Source of the DNA: DASZVB01 sp036272055
GTDB taxonomy: Bacteria > Myxococcota_A > Polyangia > Polyangiales > Polyangiaceae
Assembly: GCA_036272055.1 (NCBI GenBank)
Contig: DATAZL010000133.1
Location: 372,001-436,000 of the forward strand
Direction of reading: 5' to 3'
Length of the DNA: 64,000 bases
The position numbers and the translations under genes are program-made. Of this stretch, positions 26,944 through 35,388 are shown one piece after another. The stretch's first letter is position 1; every line of letters starts with the position of its first letter. A model generated the notes under the pieces. That model searched no databases and was not told the DNA's origin. It saw only the letters and a program-made list of their open reading frames with translations.

Positions 26944-28455
26944 GTGAACTCTGACAAGCCCTCGAACTTCAATGCGTCACTGGTGAAGGTGGATCGCGGC
27001 GATCCGCGCTACGCGGAGCTCGCCGGCAGAGGGAGCCGCCGCTTCGCGGGGAACCCCGATCACGTCTACGTCGTGCAGTCGACGGAGCAGGTCGTCACCG
27101 CGGTGCAGGCCGCCGTGAAAGAGGAGCGGCGTCTCGCGGTGCGGAGCGGCGGTCACTGCTTCGAGGCGTTCGTCTCCGCTCCCGACGTCCGGGTCGTCAT
27201 CGATATGTCGATGATGAACGACGTCTATTTCGATCCGCAGCGCCACGCGTTCGCCGTCGAGGCCGGCGCGCGACTCGGGGAGGCGTACCGCAAGCTCTTC
27301 CTCGGGTGGGACGTGACGATCCCCGCCGGAGTCGCGGCCAACGTCGGCGTCGGCGGCCACGTCGTGGGCGGCGCCTTCGGCTTTCTCTGTCGCAAGCACG
27401 GCCTCGCCGCGGATCATCTGTACGCCGTCGAGGTCGTCGTGGTCGACGAGAGCGGCGTCGCGAAGGCCGTCGTCGCGACGCGCGAGCCGTCGGATCCGAA
27501 CCGTGAGCTCTGGTGGGCGCACACCGGCGGAGGCGGCGGAAACTTCGGCGTCGTGACGCGGTACTGGTTCCGCTCACCCGGCGCCGACGACGAGACGGAG
27601 CCGTCGAGGCTTCTCCCCGCCGCGCCCGCGACGGTACTGACGTTCAAGGCCGAGTGGAGCTGGGAGCACTTCGACGAGCGCGCGTTCGTGCGGCTCGGCC
27701 GCAACTACGGCGCCTGGTGCGAGCTGAACAGCGACGTCGACGCGCCGGGCTGCGATCTTTACAGCTCGCTCTTCCTCTACAGAAAGCAGCTCGGCAAGAT
27801 CGAGCTCCGCGGCATCGCCCTCGGCGCAGTGGACGATGGTCTCTTCGCAGAGCACCTCGCCGCGATCAACGACGGGGTCGGCGTTCACGGCACCCATGAG
27901 GCCCAGCGACGAACGTGGCTCTCGCACGTGTTCAACCCCTTCCCCGGCATCCCGATGGGCGAAGAGGACGCGACGTTCAAGCTCAAGGACGCGCTCCTCC
28001 GCAAGCGCTACAGCGACGCACAGCTCGCGGTGGCGTATCAGCACCTGACCCGCACCGACGTCGATCTCGCGGGCGGCTCCCTCGGAATGACGACCTACGG
28101 CGGCCAGACGAACGCCGTCGCTCCCGACGCCACCGCGTCGTTCCATCGCGACGCGATCCTCACCACGTCGTGTTCGGCCGGCTGGGTCGATCCGCACGAC
28201 GAGGGGAAGTGCCTCGAGTGGGTGCGGCGCTTCTACGCCGAGCTCTTCGCGTCGACCGGCGGCGTGCCCTTCGGCAAGGCTGCGGCCGGCGCGCTCGTCA
28301 ACCACGCCGACGCCGATCTTGCCGACCCAGCGCTGAACACCTCGGGCGTCCCCTTCTCCGCCATCTACTACGGAGAGAATTACCCGCGTCTTCAGCGGAT
28401 CAAGTCACGGTGGGATCCGCTGAACGTCTTTCGCCACGCGCTCTCGATCCGCTGA
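26944..28455 (+). CDS. FAD-linked oxidoreductase, berberine-bridge-enzyme-like
   Basis: The 503-residue protein has a PCMH-type FAD domain with RSGGHC, whose His71 sits where BBE-like enzymes bind FAD covalently. The second FAD block is GVAANVGVGGHVVGGAFGFL. The C-terminal BBE segment is NYPRLQRIKSRWDPLNVFRH. In bicovalent members the position before the VGxGGH block is Cys (GVCPTVG); here it is Ala, so only the histidyl bond is expected. These enzymes oxidise sugars, alcohols or secondary metabolites. No signal peptide is evident. The start is GTG at 26944 with GGAGG a few bases upstream. It converges on the RND adaptor gene, with a 16-bp gap. Confidence 0.9.
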   Translation: MNSDKPSNFNASLVKVDRGDPRYAELAGRGSRRFAGNPDHVYVVQSTEQVVTAVQAAVKEERRLAVRSGGHCFEAFVSAPDVRVVIDMSMMNDVYFDPQRHAFAVEAGARLGEAYRKLFLGWDVTIPAGVAANVGVGGHVVGGAFGFLCRKHGLAADHLYAVEVVVVDESGVAKAVVATREPSDPNRELWWAHTGGGGGNFGVVTRYWFRSPGADDETEPSRLLPAAPATVLTFKAEWSWEHFDERAFVRLGRNYGAWCELNSDVDAPGCDLYSSLFLYRKQLGKIELRGIALGAVDDGLFAEHLAAINDGVGVHGTHEAQRRTWLSHVFNPFPGIPMGEEDATFKLKDALLRKRYSDAQLAVAYQHLTRTDVDLAGGSLGMTTYGGQTNAVAPDATASFHRDAILTTSCSAGWVDPHDEGKCLEWVRRFYAELFASTGGVPFGKAAAGALVNHADADLADPALNTSGVPFSAIYYGENYPRLQRIKSRWDPLNVFRHALSIR

Positions 28456-28471
28456 CGCACGCGAGACCGGC

Positions 28472-29599
28472 TCAGCTCGGCTTCGGCGAGCCAGCCGCTT
28501 TTGCGATCCGCACCGGGGCTCCCTCGGCGACGTCGTCTCCAGGATGCAGCACGACCTGGTCGCCGACCTCGAGCCCCTTGCGGACGCGGACGTTCAGTCC
28601 GTCGGAGTTTCCCGCGTCGACCGGGACGAACCTCGCGTGGCCGTCCACCACGCGCGCCACGAGCGTCGCTCCGCCGTGAAGGACGAGGGCGTCGGCCGGA
28701 ACGATCAGTGACGGCGGCTGCGCGATCGCGAACTTAACGTGAACGAAGATGCCGGGTAGTAGGCCCGCCGCCTTGTTGTCGATGTCGATCTCGGTGAGCA
28801 TCGTGCGCGTCTTCGGGTCGAGATCCTTCGAGAAGCGGGTGATGGTCGCGTCGATCTTCTTGTCGGGATATTCGTCGGACGTCACCTCGACGTGATCTCC
28901 CTCGTGGATCCCGACGGCCTCGACCTGGCCGACGTAAACGAAGATGCGCAGGCGATCCACCTCCGCCACGTCGACGAGGGCGAGCGCGCTCTCCGACGAG
29001 GTCGCGGCTTGCAGGAGTGCACCCGGGTCGGCGTGTCGCCCGGTGATCACGCCGGCAAACGGCGCCCGGATCACCTCGTAACCACGGAGCGCCTTGAGCT
29101 GCATCAGATCCGCGTTCGCGATCTGCACGTCGGCCTGGGCGCGGTCGCGGTCCTGCTGCGAGACGAGGCCGGTCTTGGCGAGGCTCGTGTAACGCTGGTC
29201 GGTGAGCTTCTTGATGTCGAGATCGGCGCGCTTCGACGCGACCTGCTGCTCGACCTCGGGCGCCTCGATCACGCCGAGCACCTCGTCCTTCTGCACGGGG
29301 TCACCCTTGTCGACGTTGACCATCTTGAGGTACCCGCTGACCTTCGCGTAGAGGGTCGCCTCGCGGAACGGGCGCACGTCTCCGGTCAGCGTCACCCGGC
29401 GCGTCGCTGGCGCCTTGTCGACGGTCGCGACCTGGACGAGGACGCCCTTCTGCTGGACGTCCTTGCGCTGGTTCGACTCCTCAGCCTCGGCGCGCTTTCT
29501 GCTCGACGCCAGCAGCAGGCTCGCGACGAACATGGAACCGACGACGATGGCCGAGGTCAGGTAGAGAAACGTCGCGCGGGGGCGCTTGGGGTTCGTCAT
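28472..29599 (-). CDS. RND efflux periplasmic adaptor subunit
   Basis: The 375-residue protein is a membrane-fusion protein. It has an N-terminal membrane anchor (FLYLTSAIVVGSMFVASLLLA), a lipoyl-like first half GDVRPFREATLYAKVSGYLKMVNVDKGDPVQKDEVLGVIEAPE, and a coiled-coil hairpin about residues 110-160. The second lipoyl half is APFAGVITGRHADPGALLQ, followed by beta-barrel and membrane-proximal domains ending in a Pro-Lys-rich tail. It bridges the RND pump and an outer-membrane channel. Its ATG overlaps the stop of the RND gene (ATGA), so it is translated directly after it. No outer-membrane factor gene lies in the window. The substrate is unknown. Confidence 0.93.
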   Translation of the reverse strand: MTNPKRPRATFLYLTSAIVVGSMFVASLLLASSRKRAEAEESNQRKDVQQKGVLVQVATVDKAPATRRVTLTGDVRPFREATLYAKVSGYLKMVNVDKGDPVQKDEVLGVIEAPEVEQQVASKRADLDIKKLTDQRYTSLAKTGLVSQQDRDRAQADVQIANADLMQLKALRGYEVIRAPFAGVITGRHADPGALLQAATSSESALALVDVAEVDRLRIFVYVGQVEAVGIHEGDHVEVTSDEYPDKKIDATITRFSKDLDPKTRTMLTEIDIDNKAAGLLPGIFVHVKFAIAQPPSLIVPADALVLHGGATLVARVVDGHARFVPVDAGNSDGLNVRVRKGLEVGDQVVLHPGDDVAEGAPVRIAKAAGSPKPS

Positions 29600-32500
29600 G
29601 TCGTGCTCGCGTGGAGATGGGGAGCGTTCATCTCTTCGTGAAACTTGTCGTCGAGCTGGTGCTTGGTCGGCATCTTTTTTCTGAGCAGGGTGTAGACGAG
29701 GGGGACGACGAAGAGCGTCGTGAAGGTCGCGACGAGTAGACCGCCGATGACGGCGCGGCCGAGCGGCGCGTTCTGCTCGCCGCCCTCGCCGAAGCCGAAG
29801 GCCATCGGCAGCATGCCGAGGATCATCGCGAGGGCCGTCATGAGCACCGGCCGGAGGCGTGTCTTCCCCGCCTCGAGCGCGGCTTCGAGCGGGCCGATAC
29901 CGCGCTCGGCGCGCACCTCGTTCGCGAAGTTGACGAGCAGGATGCTGTTCGACACCGCGACGCCGACCGCCATGATGGCGCCCATGAGCGACTCGACGTT
30001 CAGCGTCGTCTTCGTCACGGCGAGCATCCAGAGGATGCCCACCAGCGCGCCGGGGACCGCGAACATGATGATGAATGGGTCGACCCACGACTGGTAGAGC
30101 ATCACCATGAGGAAATAGACGAGCACGCTCGACAGCACGAGCCCGAGGCCGAGGCTCCTGAACGACGTGTTCATGCTCTCGCTCTGCCCGCGTACTCGTA
30201 TGAAGGTGCCCTTCGGCAGCTTGCCGAGCCGTCCGATCGCGCCGTCGATGTCGGATGCGACGGCGCCGAGGTCGCGCCCCTCCACGTTCACCTGGACGTC
30301 GACGACCCGCTGCACGGCGTCGTGGCTGATGAGCCCCTTGCTCTGTGCCGGACGGATCTTGGCGAAGGTCCCGAGGTACGGTGACACGCCAGCGACGGCC
30401 TGCGCGGCGTGGGAACCGGTCATCGGCGTGCCGAGGAGGTCGTCCATCGTCGCGGCCTTCTCGAGAGGCGTCTGGACGGCGACGAAGTAGTTCACGCCGT
30501 TCTCCCGGCTGAGCCAGAACGACGGCGAGACGTAGGCGCTCGAGCTGAGCGACGTGAGCACGTTGTCCGCGACGTCGCGCTGCGCGAGGCCGACCTGCGC
30601 CGCGCGCTCCCGGTCGACGTCGATGAAGAACGCGGGATGGGCGTTCACCTGCGGGACCCTGACGTCGACCGCGCCCGGGATCGTCTCCACGTCTCGCCGG
30701 AGCTTCTGGGCGTAGCTCATGGAGCGATCGAGGTCCTTGCTCTCTATCTCGACGTCGATCGGCGCGGCGAGCCCGAAGTTCAGCACCTGGCTGATGATGT
30801 CGGCGGGCTGGAAGTAGAAATGGGAGCCGGGGAAGGACGACGCGAGCGCAGTGCGAATGGCGCGCCGGTACTCAGCGGTCGGCCGATGCTCGGGCTGGAG
30901 GGCGACGAGCACGTCGGCGTCTTGACCACCTATGTTGTCGGTCTGGACGAAGGCCAGGTTGTACGAGGTCGGGATCCCGATGTTGTCGTTGATGGTCCCG
31001 AGCTCCGCCGGCGGAATGATGGCGCGGATCTTCGACTCGACGGCGCCGACGAGCTGCTCGGTGTCCTCGATGCGGGTGCCGATGGGGGCGCGCACGTGGA
31101 GCCGCATCTGCCCGGCGTCCACCTCCGGGAAGAAGTCCCGCCCGATGATCTTCGGCAGGGTCGCGGTGACGGCGATGGCCGCGACGGCGCTGAGGAGCAC
31201 GAACGCCCGCCGGTCGAGCACGCGTTCCAGCATCCGGCCGTAGGCGTCCCTGAACCTGTCGAAGGCGCGGTCGCGCGCGACGTTCATCCGCGACCAGAGA
31301 CCGTCCTTCGCGTCGTGCGTGAGCTTCTCCTTGTCCATCAGGAGGCGGGCGAGCACCGGCACGAGCGTCCGCGAGAGGAGATACGACGCGAGCATCGCGA
31401 ACACGACCGACATCGCGAGCGGCGTGAAGAGGAACCGGGCCGGCCCGGTGAGGAGCACCACCGGGAAGAAGACGATGCAGATCGTGAGCGTCGCGGCGAG
31501 CGCGGGCGTCGCGATCTGCTGCGCGCCGTCCATGATCGCGACGGTGAGCGGCTTACCCAGGTGCCGGTTTCTGTGGATGTTCTCGACCTCCACGGTGGCG
31601 TCGTCGACGAGCATGCCGATGGCGAGGGCGAGCCCGCCGAGCGTCATCACGTTCAACGTTTCGCCGGTAAGGAAGAGTCCGGTCAGGGCAGAGAAGATCG
31701 CGAGCGGAATCGACGTGGAGACGATGATGACGCTCCGGACGCTCCCGAGGAAAAAGAGGATCATCACCGAGACGAGGACCGACGAGATAACCGCCTCGCG
31801 GAGCACGCCGGAGATGGCCGCGCGAACGAACACCGACTGATCGAAGTCGAGGTTCACCTCCATCCCTTCCGGCGCGGTCGCCTTGATGGTCGGGATGAGC
31901 TCTCGCGCGGCGTCGACGACGGCGATCGTCGAGGCGCTCGCCTTCTTCAGGATGGCGAGATAGGTCGCGCGCTTGCCGTTCACGCGGACGATGTTCTGCT
32001 GGACGGCGTAGCCGTCGTGCACGCTCGCGACGTCACCGAGAAAAACCGGCGCGCCGTTCACGACCCTGAGCGGGATTCGATTGAACTCCTCGATGTGCTC
32101 GGGGCTGTTGTTGAGTAAGACGTCGTACTCGGTGGAGCCGATGCGCGTCGAGCCGGAGGGCACGAGCAGGTTCGAGCTCTCGAGGGAGCTGACGACGTCC
32201 GACGGGGAGAGGCCGTGCGACGCGAGCCGCACCGGATCGATGTCGATCATCACCTGCCGCGTCTTGCCGCCGTACGGCGCTGGAGTGGCGAGGCCCGGCA
32301 CGGTGAAGAGCCGGATGCGGATGAAGTTGAGCCCGTAGTCGAAGATCTGCTGCTCCGACATGTTGGGGTGGGTGATCGTGAGCTGCCCCACCGGCACGTT
32401 CGAGGCGTTGTACCGGATGACGTTCGGCGGCGAGATCCCGGGCGGCATGAAGTGACTCGCCGTTCCCGACACCGACGTGATCTGGGCGATGGCGCCGCCG

Positions 32501-32805
32501 ATGTCCGCTCCAGGCTCGAAGTAGATCTTGAGGAGGCCGATACCGGAGATGGACTGCGACTCGATGCGCTGGATGCCATCGACCGTCGTCGAATAGGCGC
32601 GCTCGCTCAGGATGACGACCCGGCGCTCCATGTCCTCGGCGGACATGCCGGGGTAGTTCCAGACCACGAGCACGACGGGGATGTCGATGGTCGGAAAGAT
32701 GTCGGCGCGCATCCGGGTGACGGACAGGGTGCCCATCAGCAGGATGAAGAACGACAGGACGGCGATGGTGTACGGCCGCCGAAGCGCGAGTTGGACGATC
32801 CACAT
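29596..32805 (-). CDS. RND efflux pump, HAE-type inner-membrane permease
   Basis: The 1,069-residue protein has the RND layout. Transmembrane helix 1 is IAVLSFFILLMGTLSVTRMRADIFPTIDIP, with a large periplasmic loop after it. Helices 2-6 contain the proton-relay block GLALAIGMLVDDATVEVENIHRN, with the paired Asp. A second periplasmic loop follows, then helices 8-12 ending FATTLFVVPLVYTLLRKK. It is closest to the hydrophobe/amphiphile efflux and multidrug branch rather than the metal (CusA) branch; the metal-binding Met triad is not evident. It is the first gene of an operon with its adaptor and is divergent from a MarR regulator. An imperfect dyad at 32898-32918 between them is a likely operator. 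Confidence 0.93.
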   Translation of the reverse strand: MWIVQLALRRPYTIAVLSFFILLMGTLSVTRMRADIFPTIDIPVVLVVWNYPGMSAEDMERRVVILSERAYSTTVDGIQRIESQSISGIGLLKIYFEPGADIGGAIAQITSVSGTASHFMPPGISPPNVIRYNASNVPVGQLTITHPNMSEQQIFDYGLNFIRIRLFTVPGLATPAPYGGKTRQVMIDIDPVRLASHGLSPSDVVSSLESSNLLVPSGSTRIGSTEYDVLLNNSPEHIEEFNRIPLRVVNGAPVFLGDVASVHDGYAVQQNIVRVNGKRATYLAILKKASASTIAVVDAARELIPTIKATAPEGMEVNLDFDQSVFVRAAISGVLREAVISSVLVSVMILFFLGSVRSVIIVSTSIPLAIFSALTGLFLTGETLNVMTLGGLALAIGMLVDDATVEVENIHRNRHLGKPLTVAIMDGAQQIATPALAATLTICIVFFPVVLLTGPARFLFTPLAMSVVFAMLASYLLSRTLVPVLARLLMDKEKLTHDAKDGLWSRMNVARDRAFDRFRDAYGRMLERVLDRRAFVLLSAVAAIAVTATLPKIIGRDFFPEVDAGQMRLHVRAPIGTRIEDTEQLVGAVESKIRAIIPPAELGTINDNIGIPTSYNLAFVQTDNIGGQDADVLVALQPEHRPTAEYRRAIRTALASSFPGSHFYFQPADIISQVLNFGLAAPIDVEIESKDLDRSMSYAQKLRRDVETIPGAVDVRVPQVNAHPAFFIDVDRERAAQVGLAQRDVADNVLTSLSSSAYVSPSFWLSRENGVNYFVAVQTPLEKAATMDDLLGTPMTGSHAAQAVAGVSPYLGTFAKIRPAQSKGLISHDAVQRVVDVQVNVEGRDLGAVASDIDGAIGRLGKLPKGTFIRVRGQSESMNTSFRSLGLGLVLSSVLVYFLMVMLYQSWVDPFIIMFAVPGALVGILWMLAVTKTTLNVESLMGAIMAVGVAVSNSILLVNFANEVRAERGIGPLEAALEAGKTRLRPVLMTALAMILGMLPMAFGFGEGGEQNAPLGRAVIGGLLVATFTTLFVVPLVYTLLRKKMPTKHQLDDKFHEEMNAPHLHASTT

Positions 32806-32897
32806 CTACGGAAAGTGACCTTCCAGCGCCCGGGACCGGGCGCGCAGAATGCCTCGCCGAGCCTCTCGGAGGGAGAGGTTCGTTGCGGGCGCAATGA

Positions 32898-32918
32898 TTG
32901 TAATCGCAACGATTGCAA
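32898..32918. promoter_or_regulatory. Putative MarR operator
   Basis: A 21-bp imperfect palindrome TTGTAATCG-CAA-CGATTGCAA, with 8 of 9 arm positions complementary. It lies between the RND start (32805) and MarR start (32947). It overlaps a direct repeat GCAA(T/C)GATTG at 32891-32900 and 32906-32915. TTG...CAA dyads are typical of MarR sites. Confidence 0.6.
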
Positions 32919-32946
32919 CCGCAACTGGCCGACGTACACTCGTCAC

Positions 32947-33465
32947 GTGCCCGAGAGCGGAAACGTCCCCGTCGCCGAGGAGATCTATCGACTGATGGGA
33001 CGGAGCCGGCGCCTCCTCTGGATGGCGCTTGCAGCAGAGCTCGAAACCCGGGGAGAGTCGATCTTCGTCTGGCAGACGGTGTGCTATCTCGCACGCAACG
33101 GCCCGACGTCCCAGCGGGACCTCGCGTACGCCAACGCGCAGCACCCTGCCGGCATGTCTCGCCTTCTGAACGAGCTCGAATCCGCGGGTCTCGTGCGCCG
33201 CAAGACGGACGCCGCGGATCGCCGCCGGCAGCTCGTCGAGGTGACGGCGAAGGGACGAACGTGGTTCGACGCCGTCACGCCGGGCGTCATGCATGGCGTG
33301 GACACCGCAATGCGCGGCCTCTCGCCGAAGGAGCGAACGTCGCTCCGCGACCTGCTCGTCCGACTCCTCGGAGAGGACGAAAAGCCGAAGACCGCACCGC
33401 GCGCGAGGCGCGTGACGACGCCGAAGAGAAAAGCGCGCCGCTCACGACTTTCACAACACGCCTGA
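32947..33465 (+). CDS. MarR family transcriptional regulator
   Basis: The 172-residue protein has the MarR winged helix: VWQTVCYLARNGPTSQRDLAYANAQHPAGMSRLLNELESAGLVRRKTDAADRRRQLVEVTAKG covers helix-turn-helix and wing. The C-terminal dimer helix is GLSPKERTSLRDLLVRLLGED, then a basic tail (RARRVTTPKRKARRSRL) that could add DNA contact. The start is GTG at 32947 (VPESGNVPVAEE). It is divergent from the RND operon and is probably its repressor through the dyad between them. Its TGA overlaps the ATG of the membrane gene at 33465, so the two are translationally coupled. Confidence 0.88.
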   Translation: MPESGNVPVAEEIYRLMGRSRRLLWMALAAELETRGESIFVWQTVCYLARNGPTSQRDLAYANAQHPAGMSRLLNELESAGLVRRKTDAADRRRQLVEVTAKGRTWFDAVTPGVMHGVDTAMRGLSPKERTSLRDLLVRLLGEDEKPKTAPRARRVTTPKRKARRSRLSQHA

Positions 33466-34334
33466 TGGGCTTCCGTCCTCCGGTGATGCGGTACGGGTCG
33501 TTCCCGCTTCGGTTCTCGCGGCTGTTCGGCGGACTGCTCGGGATCGCCGTCGGTGGCGCACTCGGGCTCGGGCTCCTTCCCGACTCGCTGACGTGCCCGT
33601 CGCCGACGGCCGAGTGCCGTCTCGAACGGTCGGTTCCAAGGGCCGCCACTACGGCACACCGATCCTCGCCTTTTTCGGACGGCTCGACGATCTCGCTGAA
33701 GAGCGTCGAACCGCCCGCGGCACGCCGCTTTTCCGGCCAGGTGAACGACGCGCTGGAGTCGGGAACGCCGATCGATGCTTCACTGCACGAAAGCTGGCTC
33801 CTCGCGGTCATGATGCTCCTCTTCGGCGGCATCGGCGTGGCGAGCCTCTGGATGGCGCTTCGAGGGCTCGCCGTTACCACCTCGACCACGACCCGCGAAA
33901 CGACAAGCTCAGTGGCCGGAGGACGGTCTTCGGAGTTCCGATATGGCGTGGCGACATGTCGACCCGTGACGTGGTGGACGTCCAGGTCGAATGGCGCACC
34001 AGAAAAGACGCGCTTCATGGGCGTCACCAGCACGCTCCTCGCTTGCCCTCCCCGCTCCCCCGAAACGACGAAGCAGCTCGACGCCAGCGCCGGCGCTTAC
34101 TACCCCGCGCTGGGGACGCTCGAGCAGATGGGACGCGGAACGCTCGCGTACATCGGGCTCTGCTGCGGGAGCATCCTCGGGATCGGGGTCTACGCGGTCG
34201 GCAGCGTCGCTCTCGGCTTTCATCACATGAAGGATCCGGCCGGCGGCCCCGAGCTCTTGTTCGGCGCCGCAGCGGGCGCCGCCGCGGGCGTCGCCGTCAT
34301 GTTCCGCCTGGCGCGACCGCGCACTCCACGCTGA
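33465..34334 (+). CDS. Membrane protein, probably frame-disrupted
   Basis: Read as one frame this gives 289 residues with hydrophobic segments near LFGGLLGIAVGGALGLGLL, WLLAVMMLLFGGIGVASLWMAL, LAYIGLCCGSILGIGVYAVGSVALGF and LLFGAAAGAAAGVAVMF. Between the second and third segments this frame is Thr/Ser-rich with poor third-position GC. The +1 neighbouring frame, about 33870-33995, instead reads YHLDHDPRNDKLSGRRTVFGVPIW and on to VVDVQVEW. That frame has about 83% GC at third positions and looks like folded protein. I therefore suspect two compensating frameshifts, from sequencing error or decay. The ATG overlaps the MarR stop. No family was recognised. Confidence 0.5.
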   Translation: MGFRPPVMRYGSFPLRFSRLFGGLLGIAVGGALGLGLLPDSLTCPSPTAECRLERSVPRAATTAHRSSPFSDGSTISLKSVEPPAARRFSGQVNDALESGTPIDASLHESWLLAVMMLLFGGIGVASLWMALRGLAVTTSTTTRETTSSVAGGRSSEFRYGVATCRPVTWWTSRSNGAPEKTRFMGVTSTLLACPPRSPETTKQLDASAGAYYPALGTLEQMGRGTLAYIGLCCGSILGIGVYAVGSVALGFHHMKDPAGGPELLFGAAAGAAAGVAVMFRLARPRTPR

Positions 34335-34375
34335 GCCCTTGCGCAACGGACTGCGCACTCCAACATTCTTCGAAC

Positions 34376-35365
34376 ATGGTCCCCGTCTCCCTTCTCGATC
34401 TGTCTCCCATCACCGAGGGGGCCGACGCGAGCGCGTCGTTCCGGAACAGCGTCGATCTCGCGCGCCACGCCGAGGAGTGGGGCTACACGCGTTACTGGCT
34501 CGCAGAGCACCACAACATGCCGGGCATCGCGAGCGCGGCCACGGCGGTGGTCATCGGCCACGTCGCAGGCGCGACCAGGAAGATCCGCGTCGGCGCCGGC
34601 GGCGTGATGCTGCCGAACCACGCTCCGCTCGTCATCGCCGAGCAGTTCGGCACTCTCGAAGCGATGTACCCCGGCCGCATCGATCTCGGCCTCGGCCGCG
34701 CGCCGGGGACGGACCAGCGCACCGCGCACGCGCTCCGGAGGGACGCGATGCAGCGCGCCGACAGCTTCCCCTCCGACGTCGTGGAGCTCCTCTCGTATCT
34801 CGGCCCTCCGACGCAGAACAATGCCGTCCGCGCGGTCCCGGGGACGGGCTCGAGCGTCCCGGTGTGGCTCCTCGGTTCGAGTCTCTTCAGCGCGGGGCTC
34901 GCGGCGGAGCTCGGCTTGCCGTTCTCGTTCGCGTCGCACTTCGCGCCCGACCATCTGATGGGCGCGCTCGAGCTCTACCGCAGTCACTTCAAGCCATCGA
35001 GCGCGCTCACGAAGCCGCACGCCATGCCGGCGATCGCCGTCTTCGCGGCGGACACCGACGCCGAAGCGCGCCGTCTCTTCACGTCGCTCGAGCAAGCTTT
35101 CGTCCAGCTCCGCCGCGGCGCCCCGGGCCCGCTACGTCCGCCGGTCGACGACATCGAGGCGCGTCTCTCCCCGATGGAGCAGGCGATGCTCGAGCACACC
35201 TTCGCGTACGCCCTCGTCGGCTCGAAAGAGACCGTCCGTCAGGGTCTCGAGGAGTTCGTCGCTGCGACTCGCCCCGACGAGCTCATGGTGACGGCGCAGA
35301 TCTACGACCACGCCGCGCGTCTCAGATCCTTCGAGATCGTCTCGGAGATCTTTCGCGGCGCCTGA
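34376..35365 (+). CDS. Luciferase-like flavin-dependent monooxygenase (LLM class)
   Basis: This 329-residue protein begins VPVSLLDLSPITEGADASASFRNSVDLARHAEEWGYTRYWLAEHHNMPGIASAATAVVIGH. That is a classic MsnO8-like start of the bacterial luciferase TIM-barrel family. Later blocks follow the family: GAGGVMLPNHAPLVIAEQFGTLEAMYPGRIDLGLGRAPGTD, then the C-terminal half with ALVGSKETVRQGLEEFV. The enzymes use reduced flavin (FMNH2 from a partner reductase) and oxygen. No partner reductase lies next to it. The ATG at 34376 is right before the conserved strand. The long upstream frame is a shadow. The substrate is unknown. Confidence 0.9.
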   Translation: MVPVSLLDLSPITEGADASASFRNSVDLARHAEEWGYTRYWLAEHHNMPGIASAATAVVIGHVAGATRKIRVGAGGVMLPNHAPLVIAEQFGTLEAMYPGRIDLGLGRAPGTDQRTAHALRRDAMQRADSFPSDVVELLSYLGPPTQNNAVRAVPGTGSSVPVWLLGSSLFSAGLAAELGLPFSFASHFAPDHLMGALELYRSHFKPSSALTKPHAMPAIAVFAADTDAEARRLFTSLEQAFVQLRRGAPGPLRPPVDDIEARLSPMEQAMLEHTFAYALVGSKETVRQGLEEFVAATRPDELMVTAQIYDHAARLRSFEIVSEIFRGA

Positions 35366-35388
35366 CGGCCGCACGCGCCGAACGACGT

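Noticed and set aside
33593..34375. Long N-terminal extension of the luciferase-like gene
   Set aside because: The family starts at VPVSLLDLSP. The upstream part overlaps the membrane gene in another frame and has no luciferase motif, although part of it (about 33870-33995) may belong to that membrane gene through frameshifts.
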